Positions 62,652 to 64,000 of a stretch of 64,000 nt of DNA are shown here, piece by piece. The stretch covers positions 310,001-374,000 of the forward strand of contig NZ_JAAGPI010000006.1 in NCBI RefSeq assembly GCF_017104715.1. The letters are read 5' to 3'. This DNA comes from Burkholderia sp. Ac-20365 (GTDB lineage: Bacteria; Pseudomonadota; Gammaproteobacteria; Burkholderiales; Burkholderiaceae). Numbering within the stretch: the stretch's first letter is position 1; every line of letters begins with the position of its first letter. The notes under the pieces were generated by a model. The model was not told where the DNA came from. It saw nothing but the letters and a program-made list of their open reading frames with translations, and did not search any database. The translations under genes and the position numbers were made by a program.

Positions 62652-64000
62652 ATGAAAATCAAGGAGTCTGTCACGCAGTTGCTCTCTGGGAAGCAAACGG
62701 AGGTGCCTGAGCCCGTGAAACAGTGCGTCGAGGCTGTCGAGGCACAGTATTACAAGGGCAACGACCTGCTGCCTGAGTATCGGGAAAATCCGCTTATCTC
62801 TTCATTGGGCCCCATCTGGGATAAGGCGACAATTTTGAAGGCGCTGGACGTTCCGATTGCTTTCTCAGCACATGAGCGCGAAAACTCTGAAGAGTATCGC
62901 CTGCATGCGGTCGGGCGGCTATCGCGGTTTGTGATGGCTCTTCCAGCTCATCTCGACGTCGTGAGCACAGTTCAGGTTATCGTCCGCCAGCACTACGTTG
63001 ACAGGGACGTTCGACTTGACACCGGAGGCATCGAAGACCGATACCGGGCGAATCAAGCCGGCGAGCTCGTGCCGATATACCGCCATCAGCGTTCACATGC
63101 TTACTGTGCGGGTATCTTCGGGCTTTCGGGAGGTGGCAAAACTACGGCGCTGGAGTCTGCTTTGCGCCTAATGCCGAAGGTTGTCCATCATGAGCAATTT
63201 GGAATCAATCAGGTTGTGTGGGTCAAGGTCGATTGCCCGAAGGGAGCGAGCTTGAAGGACACCCTCAAGGTTCTGATTCTGAAGTTCGATGACTTGCTCG
63301 GGACGGACTATATGGCGGAGGTCGGTTCGAGAGCGACCTTGGCAGACCACGCGAACAAGCTACACCGAATTTGCGAGCGGCATCACACGGGACTCATCGT
63401 TATTGACGAGATGCAGAATGCGTTGCACGCCGTCTCGAAGAATGACCCGCTCTTCGACTTCTTTGTCAATCTCACGAATGTGGTCGGGATACCGGTGATT
63501 GTGAGTGGAACTCCGAAGGCGGCGCAGCTCTTCCGGAAGACGCTTCGGTCTGCACGACGTCTCAGCAGTCAAGGCGTTACGACGTGGGAGGGCATGAGAA
63601 ATAAGGATGACTGGGAGCGGTTCTGCAATCAACTGGAGAAGTACCAATGGCTCGCTAAGGCGACGCCTTTGTCTACGGGCTTGCGGAAGAACATGTACAA
63701 CTTGACCCAAGGCTTACCGGGCGTGGCCGTACCGCTGTTTCAGTTGTCGCAGTATCAGGCGATTTGTTCGGGAGATGAGCAATTATCTGAAGATTTAGTG
63801 AACGATGTCTTTGAGGAGAAGATGAATTCGTTGAAGCCGATGATGAATGCAATCCGGTCAAGAAAACGAGAAAAGATGCTGGCCTACGACGATTTGCTGG
63901 GCGATACGCTCAACGACATCGTCAGCTCGACGGAAGCTGCCGCCAAACGTTTTGCGCTTCAAGAGCTAGCGATGGCGCACGAGAGGAATGAATCGGCGAT
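62652..64000 (+). CDS. tnsC: TnsC-like AAA+ transposition regulator (3' end beyond window)
   Basis: The ATG at 62652 follows the tnsB stop by 9 bases. The frame stays open to the window edge (about 449 residues seen). Walker A is IFGLSGGGKTTAL (Lys163) and Walker B is GLIVIDEMQNAL (Asp252-Glu253). The downstream LTNVVGIPVIVSGTPKAAQL and FRKTLRSARRLSSQG match TnsC sensor regions. TnsC links target-selection proteins to TnsAB. A TniQ/TnsD-type target selector would be expected just beyond the window. Confidence 0.92.
   Translation, partial: MKIKESVTQLLSGKQTEVPEPVKQCVEAVEAQYYKGNDLLPEYRENPLISSLGPIWDKATILKALDVPIAFSAHERENSEEYRLHAVGRLSRFVMALPAHLDVVSTVQVIVRQHYVDRDVRLDTGGIEDRYRANQAGELVPIYRHQRSHAYCAGIFGLSGGGKTTALESALRLMPKVVHHEQFGINQVVWVKVDCPKGASLKDTLKVLILKFDDLLGTDYMAEVGSRATLADHANKLHRICERHHTGLIVIDEMQNALHAVSKNDPLFDFFVNLTNVVGIPVIVSGTPKAAQLFRKTLRSARRLSSQGVTTWEGMRNKDDWERFCNQLEKYQWLAKATPLSTGLRKNMYNLTQGLPGVAVPLFQLSQYQAICSGDEQLSEDLVNDVFEEKMNSLKPMMNAIRSRKREKMLAYDDLLGDTLNDIVSSTEAAAKRFALQELAMAHERNESA

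Noticed and set aside
1..64000. CRISPR array, tRNA or rRNA genes
   Set aside because: No regularly spaced repeats and no tRNA- or rRNA-like sequence were recognised by reading; a tRNA scan would be needed to exclude a tRNA beside the integrase.

Overview
The window looks like part of a chromosome or large replicon of a Burkholderiaceae bacterium, most likely Paraburkholderia, Caballeronia or a close relative. This rests on the high GC, the Gram-negative OmpC-type porin, the Burkholderiales-style homogentisate genes and many IclR, LysR, MFS and ABC genes. It divides into a catabolic half (1 to about 31.9 kb) and an accessory half (about 31.9 to 64 kb).

Catabolic half. At the left edge the homogentisate ring-cleavage operon runs on the minus strand: a metallo-beta-lactamase-fold protein, hmgA (homogentisate 1,2-dioxygenase), fahA (fumarylacetoacetase) and the start of maiA (maleylacetoacetate isomerase, cut by the window edge). 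Around it lie three paralogous IclR regulators, two MFS transporters, an EthD-domain protein, a flavoprotein dehydrogenase of the 3-ketosteroid dehydrogenase/fumarate reductase type, an SDR, a porin, a branched-chain-amino-acid-type ABC transporter (one subunit a permease-ATPase fusion), a second EthD protein and a secreted CocE-type hydrolase. Six promoter regions here carry the same 38-bp inverted repeat (15-bp arm, 8-bp spacer, 15-bp arm), and a seventh carries a degenerate copy. This suggests one IclR-type regulon in which an uncharacterised peripheral pathway (secreted hydrolase, porin and ABC or MFS uptake, flavoprotein, SDR and EthD steps) feeds the homogentisate route. From 23.8 to 31.9 kb follows a second redox cluster (two CrgA-like LysR regulators, MFS, a third EthD protein, Old Yellow Enzyme, SnoaL-like protein, LLM flavin oxidoreductase) without that operator.

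Accessory half. From 32 to 40 kb there is a phospholipase D-superfamily protein, a lipoprotein and about ten small hypothetical genes, several with good ribosome binding sites. A near-consensus LexA box at 40.01 kb lies between a small gene and a long SRAP/YedK-type DNA-protein-crosslink protein. Next, on the same strand, come a 1169-residue membrane-anchored protein of unknown function, a 2203-residue transglutaminase-like/DUF4011/SF1 helicase/nuclease/DUF3320 protein, a DUF4236-LprI membrane protein and a 67-residue protein. This set is a candidate defence or DNA-damage module. A 595-residue tyrosine recombinase (minus strand) and a gene-poor stretch follow. The window ends inside a Tn7-like transposon: tnsA, tnsB (with a clear DDE triad) and tnsC, which runs off the right edge. 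Two direct repeats just upstream of tnsA are candidate TnsB sites marking its end.

No rRNA, tRNA or CRISPR array was recognised. Functions are assigned from protein motifs read by eye. No database search was possible, so names of domains of unknown function and all substrate assignments are provisional.
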